A stretch of DNA of 41,132 nucleotides from a virus (IMGVR_UViG_3300050821_004492:1-41132), one strand, 5' to 3'. Positions 17,248 through 25,673 are shown, numbered from the stretch's first letter. Notes: generated by a model not told the origin, from the sequence alone. Made by a program: numbers and translations.

Positions 17248-17367
17248 ATGCCCAAATATGGCCTGCGCAATACGCAGAATTTGCGCCGGCAACTCAAACC
17301 CAAAAGCTGGCGGATGCCCAAGTGGCGTCCGCGCTTGTTCAGCTATCGCAAAGGCAGGAGGATGTAG
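17248..17367 (+). CDS. basic micropeptide 4 (39 aa)
   Basis: ATG directly abuts the previous TAG, in the same frame. The product has nine Arg, five Lys and no acidic residue, plus aromatic residues (MPKYGLRNTQ, KSWRMPKWRPRLFSYRKGRR). Aromatic and basic side chains together suit nucleic-acid binding. Its end encodes AGGAGG, the ribosome-binding site for the next ORF, and its TAG overlaps that ORF's GTG by one base. Confidence 0.6.
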   Translation: MPKYGLRNTQNLRRQLKPKSWRMPKWRPRLFSYRKGRRM

Positions 17368-17543
17368 TGGCAAAAGGTGCTGACCTTGGGCCGCGCTCTC
17401 GTGTCGATCCCGCTGGTCGCTTTCCCACCCGCACCCCACGAACCGGGCACAACACGCCTGGGTATCGTGCCCGTGAAACCCGCGCCTGTAGTCCGCACGG
17501 TGGCGGTCAACGCTATCGGCGGTCACGTCGCGGCGGGAGGTAA
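17367..17543 (+). CDS. basic small protein 5 (58 aa)
   Basis: GTG start at 17367 overlaps the preceding TAG (TAGTG) and lies 5 bases after AGGAGG. The protein is Arg, Gly, Pro and Thr-rich (RFPTRTPRTGHNTPGYRARET) and ends QRYRRSRRGGR, a strongly basic tail. Low sequence complexity suggests an unstructured chain. A competing frame in the same DNA is noted separately. Confidence 0.6.
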   Translation: MAKGADLGPRSRVDPAGRFPTRTPRTGHNTPGYRARETRACSPHGGGQRYRRSRRGGR

Positions 17544-17545
17544 CA

Positions 17546-17587
17546 ATGGCCCGTAGAGGTCGGCGCCGTTTATCGCGCAGGCACTGA
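17546..17587 (+). CDS. arginine-rich micropeptide 6 (13 aa)
   Basis: MARRGRRRLSRRH: seven arginines in 13. GGGAGG ends 5 bases upstream of ATG. It opens with MARR like micropeptides 1 and 2, a third copy of the same design placed about 440 bases downstream. The TGA is followed one base later by the next ATG. Confidence 0.55.
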   Translation: MARRGRRRLSRRH

Positions 17588-17588
17588 A

Positions 17589-17762
17589 ATGGCTCGCTCA
17601 CGCAAACCGCCGGGCCGCACTGGTCCGGTTTCCAGATTGCCATGGGCTAACGGAGCTTGGCCGGGTGACTGGAGCCGTACCCGGTTAGCCGGTAAGCGCT
17701 CCGGGGCGCGGTCCCCGCGTCCTGGGGCGCGAACTGGTCCGGTCCGCCGGTCAGCTCGGTGA
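17589..17762 (+). CDS. basic small protein 7 (57 aa)
   Basis: ATG at 17589 lies just after the previous TGA; an AGG in the preceding codons is the only weak site, so coupling probably drives its translation. The product has 13 Arg and two Lys with one acidic residue (MARSRKPPGRTGPVSRLPWA, ending TGPVRRSAR). TGPV occurs twice, suggesting a short internal repeat. The TGA overlaps the nuclease GTG by GTGA. Confidence 0.6.
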   Translation: MARSRKPPGRTGPVSRLPWANGAWPGDWSRTRLAGKRSGARSPRPGARTGPVRRSAR

Positions 17763-18130
17763 AAAGCAGGGTCACCGAAGCACAGCTTCACAAAGCTGTC
17801 GCTGATCTGCTCGATTGGATGCTGTTGCCACCCGCGTTATGGACGACGTTCCCGTCCGGGTGGGGGAAACTCGGCAAAGCTACGGCCGGCCGCCTCCACG
17901 GCTCCGGGCTTAAAGCCGGGTTTCCCGATATTCTGATCTTCTTCAATGGCCATTGTGTCGGGGTTGAGCTGAAAACCGAGACTGGCTTGGTTTCCAAAGC
18001 CCAGCACCTGATGTTCATGCGATTGTACGAAGCCGGCATACGGGTCTACATTTGCCGCAACACCGATGACGTGATTGGGGTTTTAGAGCAGGAAAGCCTC
18101 CCGCATCGGAAAATGAAGGTGGCAGCATGA
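17759..18130 (+). CDS. VRR-NUC domain nuclease (123 aa)
   Basis: A stand-alone VRR-NUC nuclease of the PD-(D/E)xK superfamily. Visible motifs: KAGFPDILIF (residues 52-61) with the catalytic Asp, VELK (69-72) with Glu and Lys, and SKAQ (79-82) with the conserved Gln. Family members cut branched or flapped DNA and are typical of replication modules. Here it is coupled by GTGA to the basic micro-ORFs inside the virion operon. A role in packaging, junction removal or ejected DNA is possible but not shown. It overlaps the next gene by ATGA. Confidence 0.85.
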   Translation: MKSRVTEAQLHKAVADLLDWMLLPPALWTTFPSGWGKLGKATAGRLHGSGLKAGFPDILIFFNGHCVGVELKTETGLVSKAQHLMFMRLYEAGIRVYICRNTDDVIGVLEQESLPHRKMKVAA

Positions 18131-18450
18131 CCCGAGAAACACAGAAGCCATGGCCCAGGACACGGGACGACGGGACGGAGCCGCGCTCACCGACCGCGTT
18201 TTTCGCTCACCCGGATGGAATGCTGAAATCCGATCGCTCACTCGCCGGGCCTTTGCGTATGGGCACCGCCCCCGGCGCCGGACCCACCGGCGCGCTGCGC
18301 GGCGGCACTAGCTCCGACTTCGGCATGGATCGCGTAACCCCGCGCCGGATTGACATCATCGGCACGCCGCTGGATCGGCAGGGCGCGACGGAAGCTTCCC
18401 CCCTTGTTTCACGTGAGCTGAGAGGCAGCAATCGTCGCAAGGAGGAGTAG
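18127..18450 (+). CDS. hypothetical protein, basic and Pro/Gly-rich (107 aa)
   Basis: ATGA overlap with the nuclease. The sequence is low in hydrophobic residues (KPWPRTRDDGTEPRSPTAFF, GPTGALRGGTSSDFGMDRVT) and ends SRELRGSNRRKEE, probably largely unfolded. The next gene's ATG follows its TAG without a gap. No family recognised; virion or assembly role by position. Confidence 0.65.
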   Translation: MTRETQKPWPRTRDDGTEPRSPTAFFAHPDGMLKSDRSLAGPLRMGTAPGAGPTGALRGGTSSDFGMDRVTPRRIDIIGTPLDRQGATEASPLVSRELRGSNRRKEE

Positions 18451-18786
18451 ATGGCCCTCTGCTCACTCCTTGTCATGCCCACAGATGCGCGGGCAGCAAT
18501 CGGCTTTGCCTTCGATCACGATCAACTGCATCGCGACATGACCACCGCGATCGGTCCCCCCAGCCAGCCGCGTTTGCTTGATCCCGCGACTGTTCAAGAT
18601 GCAAGCGCGCGCGCCGGCTATTGGCACTTCAATCATCAGAACGGCCACGACGATTTCAATCTTGCTCTATTTGGCACACCACTCAATCAGAACATGGCCG
18701 ACAGCAATCTAATGGAACCAGCGAGCCTAGCATGGTGGACGTTCGTCAATCATCAAGAGCACTTCCTGATCAATCAAATTCCATAG
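18451..18786 (+). CDS. hypothetical protein (111 aa)
   Basis: ATG at 18451 directly follows the previous TAG, and AAGGAGGAG lies 6 bases or so upstream, a strong site. The protein is His/Asn-rich (WHFNHQNGHDDFNLALFGTP, VNHQEHFLINQ). The 3' end overlaps the next gene by 55 bases in another frame. I do not recognise it. Confidence 0.65.
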   Translation: MALCSLLVMPTDARAAIGFAFDHDQLHRDMTTAIGPPSQPRLLDPATVQDASARAGYWHFNHQNGHDDFNLALFGTPLNQNMADSNLMEPASLAWWTFVNHQEHFLINQIP

Positions 18787-19244
18787 CCTTCAAGCCCGTT
18801 GTTACAACAACGATTGAGGCCGACACGGTTTTGCTGGAACCGTGGCTGTTAAGTGAAAACGATTTACCATGGTTGCATTTTCTTTTTAAGAAAAAATACG
18901 ATTCGCGCTTCGACAGTGTCACGACCGAGGGGTGGTACAGGAACATCGTGCTGAAAAACCCGATGATGTTCTACCCGATCAGGCTGGCCAACTCATTTCT
19001 GATCGCAATGCTCTCGACCTTGCCGTGGCTCCCCGCCGAGTTTGATTGCAACATCATCTGTGTGTGCGCGGATGACGGTGCCATGTGGGAAACCGTAAAG
19101 CTGCTCCGGGCGTCGATCGAATGGGCCCGGCAACGCAAATGCCAGTACTGGCTGTTGGCCTCCGATACGGTCTATGATCTGGCGCCGATGGCAAAACGGC
19201 TGAACGCGGACGAACTATCACCGCGTTACCGGATCAAACTGTAA
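18732..19244 (+). CDS. possible GNAT-fold internal virion protein (170 aa)
   Basis: Start ATG 18732 is chosen; a TTG at 18621 in frame has no site. The chain has alternating helix and strand with ENDLPWLHFLFKKKYDSRF, an ANSFLIAMLS strand, FDCNIICVCADDGAMWETVK and ends ARQRKCQYWLLASDTVYDLA. This recalls the acetyltransferase-like fold reported for small podovirus internal virion proteins such as the T7 gp13 type. Catalytic residues cannot be confirmed. The fold is a guess from pattern and place between nuclease and ejection proteins. Confidence 0.5.
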   Translation: MVDVRQSSRALPDQSNSIAFKPVVTTTIEADTVLLEPWLLSENDLPWLHFLFKKKYDSRFDSVTTEGWYRNIVLKNPMMFYPIRLANSFLIAMLSTLPWLPAEFDCNIICVCADDGAMWETVKLLRASIEWARQRKCQYWLLASDTVYDLAPMAKRLNADELSPRYRIKL

Positions 19245-19256
19245 GGGAGACGCACC

Positions 19257-19427
19257 ATGTCAATCGGATTGATCTTCTGGGTGCTGATGCTGATCTGGCT
19301 GATATTTGGTGTCCTGTCCCGAACCTCGCCAGTCATGAGCAGCTATCCGTGGGCAGGTGATTTGCTGATATTCATCCTGCTGTTTCTGCTTGGCTGGCAC
19401 GCTTTCGGTTTCATGGTGCATCAATGA
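19257..19427 (+). CDS. small two-helix membrane protein (56 aa)
   Basis: ATG at 19257 has AAGGGAG upstream. Two hydrophobic segments are clear: residues 3-20 (IGLIFWVLMLIWLIFGVL) and 35-54 (DLLIFILLFLLGWHAFGFMV) with a short polar turn. That is the shape of a small holin, but the place among ejection-protein genes equally suits a membrane-channel component. It shares ATGA with the next gene. Confidence 0.7.
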   Translation: MSIGLIFWVLMLIWLIFGVLSRTSPVMSSYPWAGDLLIFILLFLLGWHAFGFMVHQ

Positions 19428-19729
19428 GCAACGACGTTGGCGCGCTACTCACGTCCGGCGGGATACCGGCAACCGGGCCACAAACGGCCCTGAACCAGTA
19501 CACCATGGGCGAGGGCGAGGTACAAAACGCGGCAAATTTTTCCAGCGGCATGGGACACAGCACCAATGCCACTCAGGGCGCGACCGGACCGCTCGCTGGG
19601 TTCGCATTGAACCAGGGAAAGGCGTCGCTTGCCGACACGGCGGCGCAATCCGCATTTCTCAATTCGTCCTTCAAGAACTTCTCCGGTGGGATCGCGTCAT
19701 TTCTCGGTAAGCTGGGTGGAGGCGGCTAA
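19424..19729 (+). CDS. small Gly/Ala/Asn-rich virion protein (101 aa)
   Basis: ATGA overlap upstream and TAATG downstream. The sequence is flexible (GMGHSTNATQGATGPLAGFA) with a C-terminal KNFSGGIASFLGKLGGGG, a short amphipathic, membrane-interacting type of end. The next protein also opens with a glycine-rich amphipathic segment. Likely a minor ejection or tail component, by place. Confidence 0.6.
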   Translation: MSNDVGALLTSGGIPATGPQTALNQYTMGEGEVQNAANFSSGMGHSTNATQGATGPLAGFALNQGKASLADTAAQSAFLNSSFKNFSGGIASFLGKLGGGG

Positions 19730-20100
19730 TGTCCGGTGGCGGTTTAAGCAATTTCCTCGGTGGCCCATTTGGATCGCAGGGCGCCCCTGGATTTGTGCCT
19801 CCGGCGGCAAGCGCCGCGATCGGCCCTGCGGCCGGGCAGAGCGTTGAAATGATGGCCAACCGTTACAATCAGCTCGGGCTCGGCGGCCCCGGCGCGGCTG
19901 GCGGCACACAAACCCCGATGGGCACCCCGGAAGCGATGGATCTTGGCTTGGCACCGAGCGTGACCGGCGGCATTCCCGGACAATTCGCAGCCGTTGGCGG
20001 TGAGCTGCAAAACCAAGCGCTCGCTGCCGGCCCGCTCGGGGCCAACAAGAGCGCGGGAAATCAGATCGGCAGTATCGGCAAATTATTCGGCAGCAAATAG
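19729..20100 (+). CDS. Gly/Ala/Pro-rich virion protein (123 aa)
   Basis: Starts at the TAATG overlap. MSGGGLSNFLGGPFGSQGAP then low-complexity Gly, Ala and Pro, ending IGSIGKLFGSK. The N-terminus is close in style to that of the following 711-residue protein (MAGGGGISDLFGALGGGLSA). No domain recognised. Confidence 0.6.
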   Translation: MSGGGLSNFLGGPFGSQGAPGFVPPAASAAIGPAAGQSVEMMANRYNQLGLGGPGAAGGTQTPMGTPEAMDLGLAPSVTGGIPGQFAAVGGELQNQALAAGPLGANKSAGNQIGSIGKLFGSK

Positions 20101-20107
20101 GTGACGC

Positions 20108-22243
20108 ATGGCCGGCGGTGGTGGCATTTCTGATCTGTTTGGCGCCCTTGGCGGCGGCCTCTCGGCACTTGCCGGACAGCAACCGAGCAGCGGCGGCGGC
20201 GGCGGTGGTAGTGGCGGCGGCGCCGGCAGTGGCATAACGCCGACAAATGCTCCCAATAGCGTTTTCACCGATCCGCTCGTGACTGCTCCTGCCGCCCTGA
20301 CCGCCGGCGATCCGACCGGGCTAGGTCAGCAGCAACCGCAACAGCAGCCGATACAGGCCCCGACCTTCACACCGGCGCAGGCGCAGCAACCGCAGCCAGT
20401 GCCGTATCTGTCGCCCGAGGCGCGCAATGCGGCGATAGGCGGCGCACCAACGTCCGGGCTCGCGCAAGTCGCGCAAACCGCACAAGCCGACCCCAATTCA
20501 GCGCAGCCCATTACGGCCCAGGTTGGAGCGTGGCCCGGCACTTCGCCATTAACGCCCGGCATTTCACCGGAAACCCAAACTGGACTGACCCCGCAAGCCG
20601 AGGTCGCGGCCGGCTACCGGCCGCCCGAGGCGACCGATGCCGATCTGCAACAAGCCGCCGAGGAGCAGGGGCGCAAACAGGCACCGGTTGGCGCATCCTC
20701 GGTCAGCACCGATCAGCAACCGCAGCCGCAGCAACAGCAGAAACAACAAAACCCGCTGCAAACCGCTGGCCGCTTTCTGCAAGGAATGGCCGACCGCACT
20801 CCTGGCCCCAATCCACCCGGAAGCCAAGGGGGGCGCTCCGGAGGCGGGTTCAACCTCATTAAGGCACTAGGTGACCTAATAACGCAGGGACCGGGCGCCT
20901 TCATGCAGGATCTGCAAGGAGTTGCCGGTCAGGTTGGCAGCAATTACGATCCGCCATCGCAGGGCGGTGCACGTGGTTATGGCTACGGCGCGGACCAGCC
21001 CCCCGCACAAACTGCTGCAAGTCCCCCCGAACAGCAGCCGTCCGCGCCGCAGCCGCCAACCGCACCAGAAGCCGCACCGCAGCCGCCAGCCGGAAGCCCG
21101 GAAGCACAGACGGCCCAAGCTGAACAAGCCGCCGCCCCGCAAGCAGCACAAGCACCCGCAGCGCAGCCGCCCGCTGCACAACAGGCATCGCTAACCACCG
21201 GATCTAGCGCCGCCGCCCAGCCGATCGCGCACACCGAAATCCAGGCGAGCCCCTATTCGCGACATGGCGCCCCGCCCATGCGGCCAACTCAGCCGCATGT
21301 CGATGTGAGCCCGCTGCGCAATGAAGTCGGCAATCCGCGCACCGTGCAGCAAATGGCGCAGATGGTGTCGCAGGAGGTGTCGCTGAAGCCGGGCAACACT
21401 CGCGCCCAGATCGTTCAACTGGAAACGCTACGCAATCGCGCGCTCTACGGCATTGCCGGCAATGGGCGCTATCCGGACGGCACCCGGGCGCCGACCAGCT
21501 TGGCCCAGGCCGGGCAGACAGTTAACCGCAATGGCCCCTACGGCCGCGCTGGCTATGCCGGCTACTATCCCGACTACAGCAACCAGCGGGTCAGCCCGCA
21601 ACAGCTCGAAAAATTCAAGCGCGAGGTCTACGACGTCGTCTTTCCGCCGGACGGTAGCCCCGGATCGAACCTGTCCGACGTTGGCTGGGGACCAATGACC
21701 GGCAACGCCTCCAACGATCCGCGCATGGGCGAGCGCGGCATGGTCGCCAAGCATCAGTATATGCGCGGCACGCAGGGCTACAGCATGCGCAAGAGCGGCG
21801 GCGACGATTACTTCCGTGAGCACGTTCGCCCCGGTGATGCCTTACCGCACCCCGGCGGGCAAACGGCGACCGCACTTGAACCGCAGCGCCTGTTTGGTGA
21901 ATTTAACTTTGGCGGCAATCCGGATCTGACCGGGATCGTCAATACGACCGCGCGCATGACCCCCGGCGGCATTCCCTGGCAGGACTGGACCCGCTCTAGC
22001 AACGTCGAACAGGGCAACGATCCGTTCCTGACCCCGCTGCGCTACCCCACGGCAGAGACGGGCGCCCCGGAAAACGTCGTCAATGACTGGCGCGCGGGAT
22101 TACAATCGCCACAACGCGCATCGCTGATGGCAGCGCAGGCGGGGTCGAACGACATTGATCCGCTGCTTGACCAGCTCGCCCAGCAATGGGCGAAGCAGCT
22201 CATGGGCGGACAGGTTCCGATGCCACGGCCGCGACCGAGATAG
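20108..22243 (+). CDS. large internal/ejection protein with a possible cell-wall hydrolase region (711 aa)
   Basis: ATG at 20108 follows AGGTGA. Residues about 70-400 are low-complexity Gln, Pro and Ala. After them (about 400-570) a folded segment begins with QMVSQEVSLKPGNTRAQIVQ, LETLRNRALYGIAGNGRYP and YGRAGYAGYYPDYSNQRVSP, with VSPQQLEKFKREVYDVV after it. The layout ETLxNRA then YYP recalls peptidoglycan-hydrolase domains of virion proteins; I cannot confirm catalytic residues. The C-terminus is helical with MGGQVPMPRPRPR. A virion protein that opens the wall at infection is plausible. Confidence 0.6.
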   Translation: MAGGGGISDLFGALGGGLSALAGQQPSSGGGGGGSGGGAGSGITPTNAPNSVFTDPLVTAPAALTAGDPTGLGQQQPQQQPIQAPTFTPAQAQQPQPVPYLSPEARNAAIGGAPTSGLAQVAQTAQADPNSAQPITAQVGAWPGTSPLTPGISPETQTGLTPQAEVAAGYRPPEATDADLQQAAEEQGRKQAPVGASSVSTDQQPQPQQQQKQQNPLQTAGRFLQGMADRTPGPNPPGSQGGRSGGGFNLIKALGDLITQGPGAFMQDLQGVAGQVGSNYDPPSQGGARGYGYGADQPPAQTAASPPEQQPSAPQPPTAPEAAPQPPAGSPEAQTAQAEQAAAPQAAQAPAAQPPAAQQASLTTGSSAAAQPIAHTEIQASPYSRHGAPPMRPTQPHVDVSPLRNEVGNPRTVQQMAQMVSQEVSLKPGNTRAQIVQLETLRNRALYGIAGNGRYPDGTRAPTSLAQAGQTVNRNGPYGRAGYAGYYPDYSNQRVSPQQLEKFKREVYDVVFPPDGSPGSNLSDVGWGPMTGNASNDPRMGERGMVAKHQYMRGTQGYSMRKSGGDDYFREHVRPGDALPHPGGQTATALEPQRLFGEFNFGGNPDLTGIVNTTARMTPGGIPWQDWTRSSNVEQGNDPFLTPLRYPTAETGAPENVVNDWRAGLQSPQRASLMAAQAGSNDIDPLLDQLAQQWAKQLMGGQVPMPRPRPR

Positions 22244-22245
22244 CC

Positions 22246-24702
22246 ATGTCGAACACCGATTTCGATCCGCAACAGCAGGCCCCACCACCGCAGCCGCATT
22301 TCCCGCCGCCGCCACCGTCGCCGCTCACTCAGATAGCCCAGCAGCCGATGGGGCGCGTCGCGATGGCTGAAACCCCCGGTATCAACTTCACCGGTGGTCG
22401 GCTCGATGCGGCGCCGCGTGATGCACAGACCGATTTGCCGACCCCATTGCCAAAACAGCCGCCGCAGGTTCCGCAGCGCTATGTGCCGGCGTCACTCAAT
22501 GCCGAAGGACGTTGGGGCGAGGATAGTGCAGCTCGGGTAGCGGCCGAACGCGATCCTAGCGTGTTTGACACTTCGGCCATGCCGTCAATGCGGGAATACC
22601 CCAACATCGTTGCCGTCGCTGGACGCCAGCTTGGCCAGTTTTCCGCACCGGCGGTTTCCGCCCCAGCCAATATGGCCGCTCAAATTGCATCCATCATTGG
22701 TCCGACTCTCGATTTCTTCAGTCACAATGCCTTTTCCAGCTCCTATCGCAACCGCATGCTCGGTGGTCTAGCTGAACGCAAGCAGGCCATGCTTGAACAG
22801 CGCGAAAATGTGGAACTACAACACCAGCGAATGATTGATTTGCTCACACAGGCGCGAACCAATCAACAAGTCATGCTCAAGGATTATGATGAAGTCAGAC
22901 AGGAGATGGAACTACAAAGAAAATTGCATGGTGGTCAGAACACGCCGGATGAACTTGATACAGCGCGACAGAAAATCCGCGACCTGAACATCAAACACCA
23001 CCATCAAAACCTCGACGCCTACCTAGACAAGTACGACATACCTGGGGTGTTCTCCTATTTGAATTGGGAGAATGCAAAAAATCAGGACATTTGGAACGCC
23101 GAAACCGCTGCCAAGGCAGACAAGAAGAAAAAAGATGATCAGGACTATGATCCATATCTCGGCAACGGTCCCGGAGGCCGAGGCAGCGGCATACCCGAAT
23201 TAGGTGGCGGGGGTGAGCAAAGCGGCATTGGTAACGCGCCGGTAACCGCACCGGGAGAGGAAGCACCGGCCGCGCCTGACGCGCAAGGTCAGCCACAAGC
23301 CGATCCGCTGCAAGACCCCAACCCGCAAAGCCTGCCGGACAATTTTGATCCGACAAAGCAGGAGGGGACACCGCAGCAGGAAGCTCCGCAAAAACAATCG
23401 CAAGCCAAGCCGGACAGAGGCGTGCAGGTGGCCGGGCGCGGCGATATTGCCAGCGATGCCCCGGAGCCGGGCATTGGGCAGGTTGCCCAGGCCGATCCAC
23501 AGACGGCGGCAAGGCCGGACGATCAACGAACCTACGATTATGGAAAATCGCGCGTGCTCGACAATGCGTCGATGCAGTATCCGAACCTCAATCGCAAAAT
23601 CATCGATCAAGCCGCGCTGGATCTGATCAGTGGCGTACAACCTAAAACAAAGAACAAGAATGCGCTCGGCATTATCGATGCGCGTAGCAAGGAAATCGAG
23701 GGTCAGCTCACCGACATCATCAACAGGAAGGATTTGAAGACCGCCGATGATGTTGTTGCCGCCACTAATCGCGTCAGCCCGACACTGGCCAGCCACGTCA
23801 AAGGATTTGTTGATGGCACTATGTCACCACCGCGCAACACCAATATGGCTAAGCCTCCGTGGACCTACATTTATGGGCTGGCACACAAGGCCGATCCGTC
23901 GCTTGACATGAACGCATTCATGTATCGCGCCGGTACACTGCGCAGTTTTAGCTCCGGCCCGGATGGTCGCAACATGACATCGATCACCACAGCATACGGC
24001 CATCTGTACGCCTACATCGATGATCTAAAACAATTGAAAGAGTTTGAGGCCAAACACGGCAAGGGGTTCATGCAACAATTGATGCTGGCGGGAAAGGAAC
24101 GCCTTGGCGGATTTAAGTTTATGGGCGCACGGTTTGGCCTGTCACAACAAGAGCAGGATCTATTTGCCCGACTGGACAACAGTATGGACACCGCCGGCTC
24201 GGAATACGAACGCGCATTGACCGGCGGCAAGCCGACCGTGACCGGACGTGCCGATCAAATAGGAAAGATGAACTGGAAAGCGCTCGATGTTGATCGCGTC
24301 ATTGGCGATGCGCGTGACAAGATCGAAAAACTCAAGCAGCGCATGGAATATCAGGAAATGCGGTTCAGAGCTGGCACCGGTCGCGATCCAACAAAGCCGG
24401 ATAAACCCGGAGAAGCGGGACCGCTCGACAAGATGTTCAGGGCCTATGCCGCAGAGGGACGTGGCGGCGGCGAGAGCGATGCGCTGGGCGCGACAACCCC
24501 GGCAAATGCTGCGACCGCAGGGCTCGCAAGCTGGATGATGCAGCATCCCGGCGAAGACCCGCCACCCGAACTCTATGGCGGACGACGTGCACCGGCCACC
24601 CCAAGCGGCAAGGTGCATAAATCCAGCGATTATTCTCCTGGCGGCGGCGGTGCAGGTGGCGCAAGTGGCGGTTCCGTGGACTTCAAGGAGTTCTTGCAAT
24701 AA
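22246..24702 (+). CDS. large internal virion/ejection protein (818 aa)
   Basis: ATG 22246 (MSNTDFDPQQQAPPPQPHFP) is used; an in-frame upstream start at 22186 would overlap the previous gene. A Pro-rich N-terminus is followed by a helical, coiled-coil region (about 185-300), a Gln/Pro/Asp linker (about 330-440) and a long helical C-terminal part. It is the largest protein in the window. Podovirus ejection proteins have this size and helicity and form a periplasm-spanning channel for DNA. No enzymatic motif seen. Confidence 0.65.
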   Translation: MSNTDFDPQQQAPPPQPHFPPPPPSPLTQIAQQPMGRVAMAETPGINFTGGRLDAAPRDAQTDLPTPLPKQPPQVPQRYVPASLNAEGRWGEDSAARVAAERDPSVFDTSAMPSMREYPNIVAVAGRQLGQFSAPAVSAPANMAAQIASIIGPTLDFFSHNAFSSSYRNRMLGGLAERKQAMLEQRENVELQHQRMIDLLTQARTNQQVMLKDYDEVRQEMELQRKLHGGQNTPDELDTARQKIRDLNIKHHHQNLDAYLDKYDIPGVFSYLNWENAKNQDIWNAETAAKADKKKKDDQDYDPYLGNGPGGRGSGIPELGGGGEQSGIGNAPVTAPGEEAPAAPDAQGQPQADPLQDPNPQSLPDNFDPTKQEGTPQQEAPQKQSQAKPDRGVQVAGRGDIASDAPEPGIGQVAQADPQTAARPDDQRTYDYGKSRVLDNASMQYPNLNRKIIDQAALDLISGVQPKTKNKNALGIIDARSKEIEGQLTDIINRKDLKTADDVVAATNRVSPTLASHVKGFVDGTMSPPRNTNMAKPPWTYIYGLAHKADPSLDMNAFMYRAGTLRSFSSGPDGRNMTSITTAYGHLYAYIDDLKQLKEFEAKHGKGFMQQLMLAGKERLGGFKFMGARFGLSQQEQDLFARLDNSMDTAGSEYERALTGGKPTVTGRADQIGKMNWKALDVDRVIGDARDKIEKLKQRMEYQEMRFRAGTGRDPTKPDKPGEAGPLDKMFRAYAAEGRGGGESDALGATTPANAATAGLASWMMQHPGEDPPPELYGGRRAPATPSGKVHKSSDYSPGGGGAGGASGGSVDFKEFLQ

Positions 24703-25673
24703 TGCCCACCGTCAAGATGCCCAACGGCGATCTGGTCGAATTTCCCGACGACATGCCGCGCGAGCAGATCAAGGCGCAGATCCTGAAATGGTTTCCCGAT
24801 GCCGGCAAAGGTGCGGCCGAAAAGCCCGCTGCTGAACCGCACGAAAGCACGCTGCAATGGGCCGGACGCCAAGCGCTGGATTTTGGCAAAGGCGCCGCGC
24901 AATCCATCGGCAGCACCGTGGCCGGGTTAGGCGAAATCCTGCCGGGAGGAAATCTGCCCGGCTTGCCCGAACGTGCCGTCAAGGCGCGCGAGCAAGCCAA
25001 GCAGGAGCTTAAGGAATTCACCGACGCGCCAAGCCAGTCGTGGGCACAGAGTGCCGGGCAGGTTACCGGCGAGGTCGCGCCCTGGTTCATTCCCGGCCCT
25101 GGCATTGTCGGCAAGGTTGGCGAGGCCGCCGGCCGGGGGCTGACCAGCCTGTTGCCACGCGTTGCTCCCGCCGTCCGTGGAGCCTCCGGTAAGTTTTCCG
25201 CCAATCCAGCCTATGCCGCGCGCAAGGCTTTGCAGACCAAGCTCGGCGGCATCGGCTCAACCCTGGGCGATGTGGTCGAACGCGCGGCTATGGGCGCGAC
25301 GATCGGCGCCGCACAGGATGATGAGGATCGTGAACGAGGGGCCATTGCCGGCGGCATTGGAGCAGGGGCGCTGCCGTTTGGCCTCGGCGCCCTGTCAAAA
25401 CCACTCAGCGGACTTGCCGGTCACGCCACTCGAATGGGTGTCGGTGCCGGCACAGGCTGGGCTCTACAACAGGAAGGGCTTGACCCGCGCATAGCCTATT
25501 CACTCGGCCTTGGTGGGGCCTATGTTGGTCCGCTCGGTCATATCGTTCACAAATCGGCAGCTTGGCCAACCCGCGCAGCGATCGCCGCTGGCAGCAAATT
25601 TCCACCGCTGACCGGAGCAGCCGCCGCAGGCGCAGCCCGCAATTTGGGAGACAGCAATGAGCAGCAACCTTGA
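24702..25673 (+). CDS. ejection/DNA-transfer protein with glycine-rich hydrophobic core (323 aa)
   Basis: TAATG overlap with the preceding gene. The N-terminus MPTVKMPNGDLVEFPDDMPR, followed by EQIKAQILKWFP, is a short beta and helix module common at the start of phage ejection proteins. A glycine/alanine-zipper region follows (about 200-300: GAIAGGIGAGALPFGLGALS, YSLGLGGAYVGPLGHIV), compatible with insertion in a membrane. The gene ends the row of ejection proteins. Confidence 0.65.
   Translation: MPTVKMPNGDLVEFPDDMPREQIKAQILKWFPDAGKGAAEKPAAEPHESTLQWAGRQALDFGKGAAQSIGSTVAGLGEILPGGNLPGLPERAVKAREQAKQELKEFTDAPSQSWAQSAGQVTGEVAPWFIPGPGIVGKVGEAAGRGLTSLLPRVAPAVRGASGKFSANPAYAARKALQTKLGGIGSTLGDVVERAAMGATIGAAQDDEDRERGAIAGGIGAGALPFGLGALSKPLSGLAGHATRMGVGAGTGWALQQEGLDPRIAYSLGLGGAYVGPLGHIVHKSAAWPTRAAIAAGSKFPPLTGAAAAGAARNLGDSNEQQP

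Noticed and set aside
20876-21234. Cys/Gly-rich minus-strand frames
   Set aside because: Antisense of the Gln/Pro/Ala-rich segment of the 711-residue protein.
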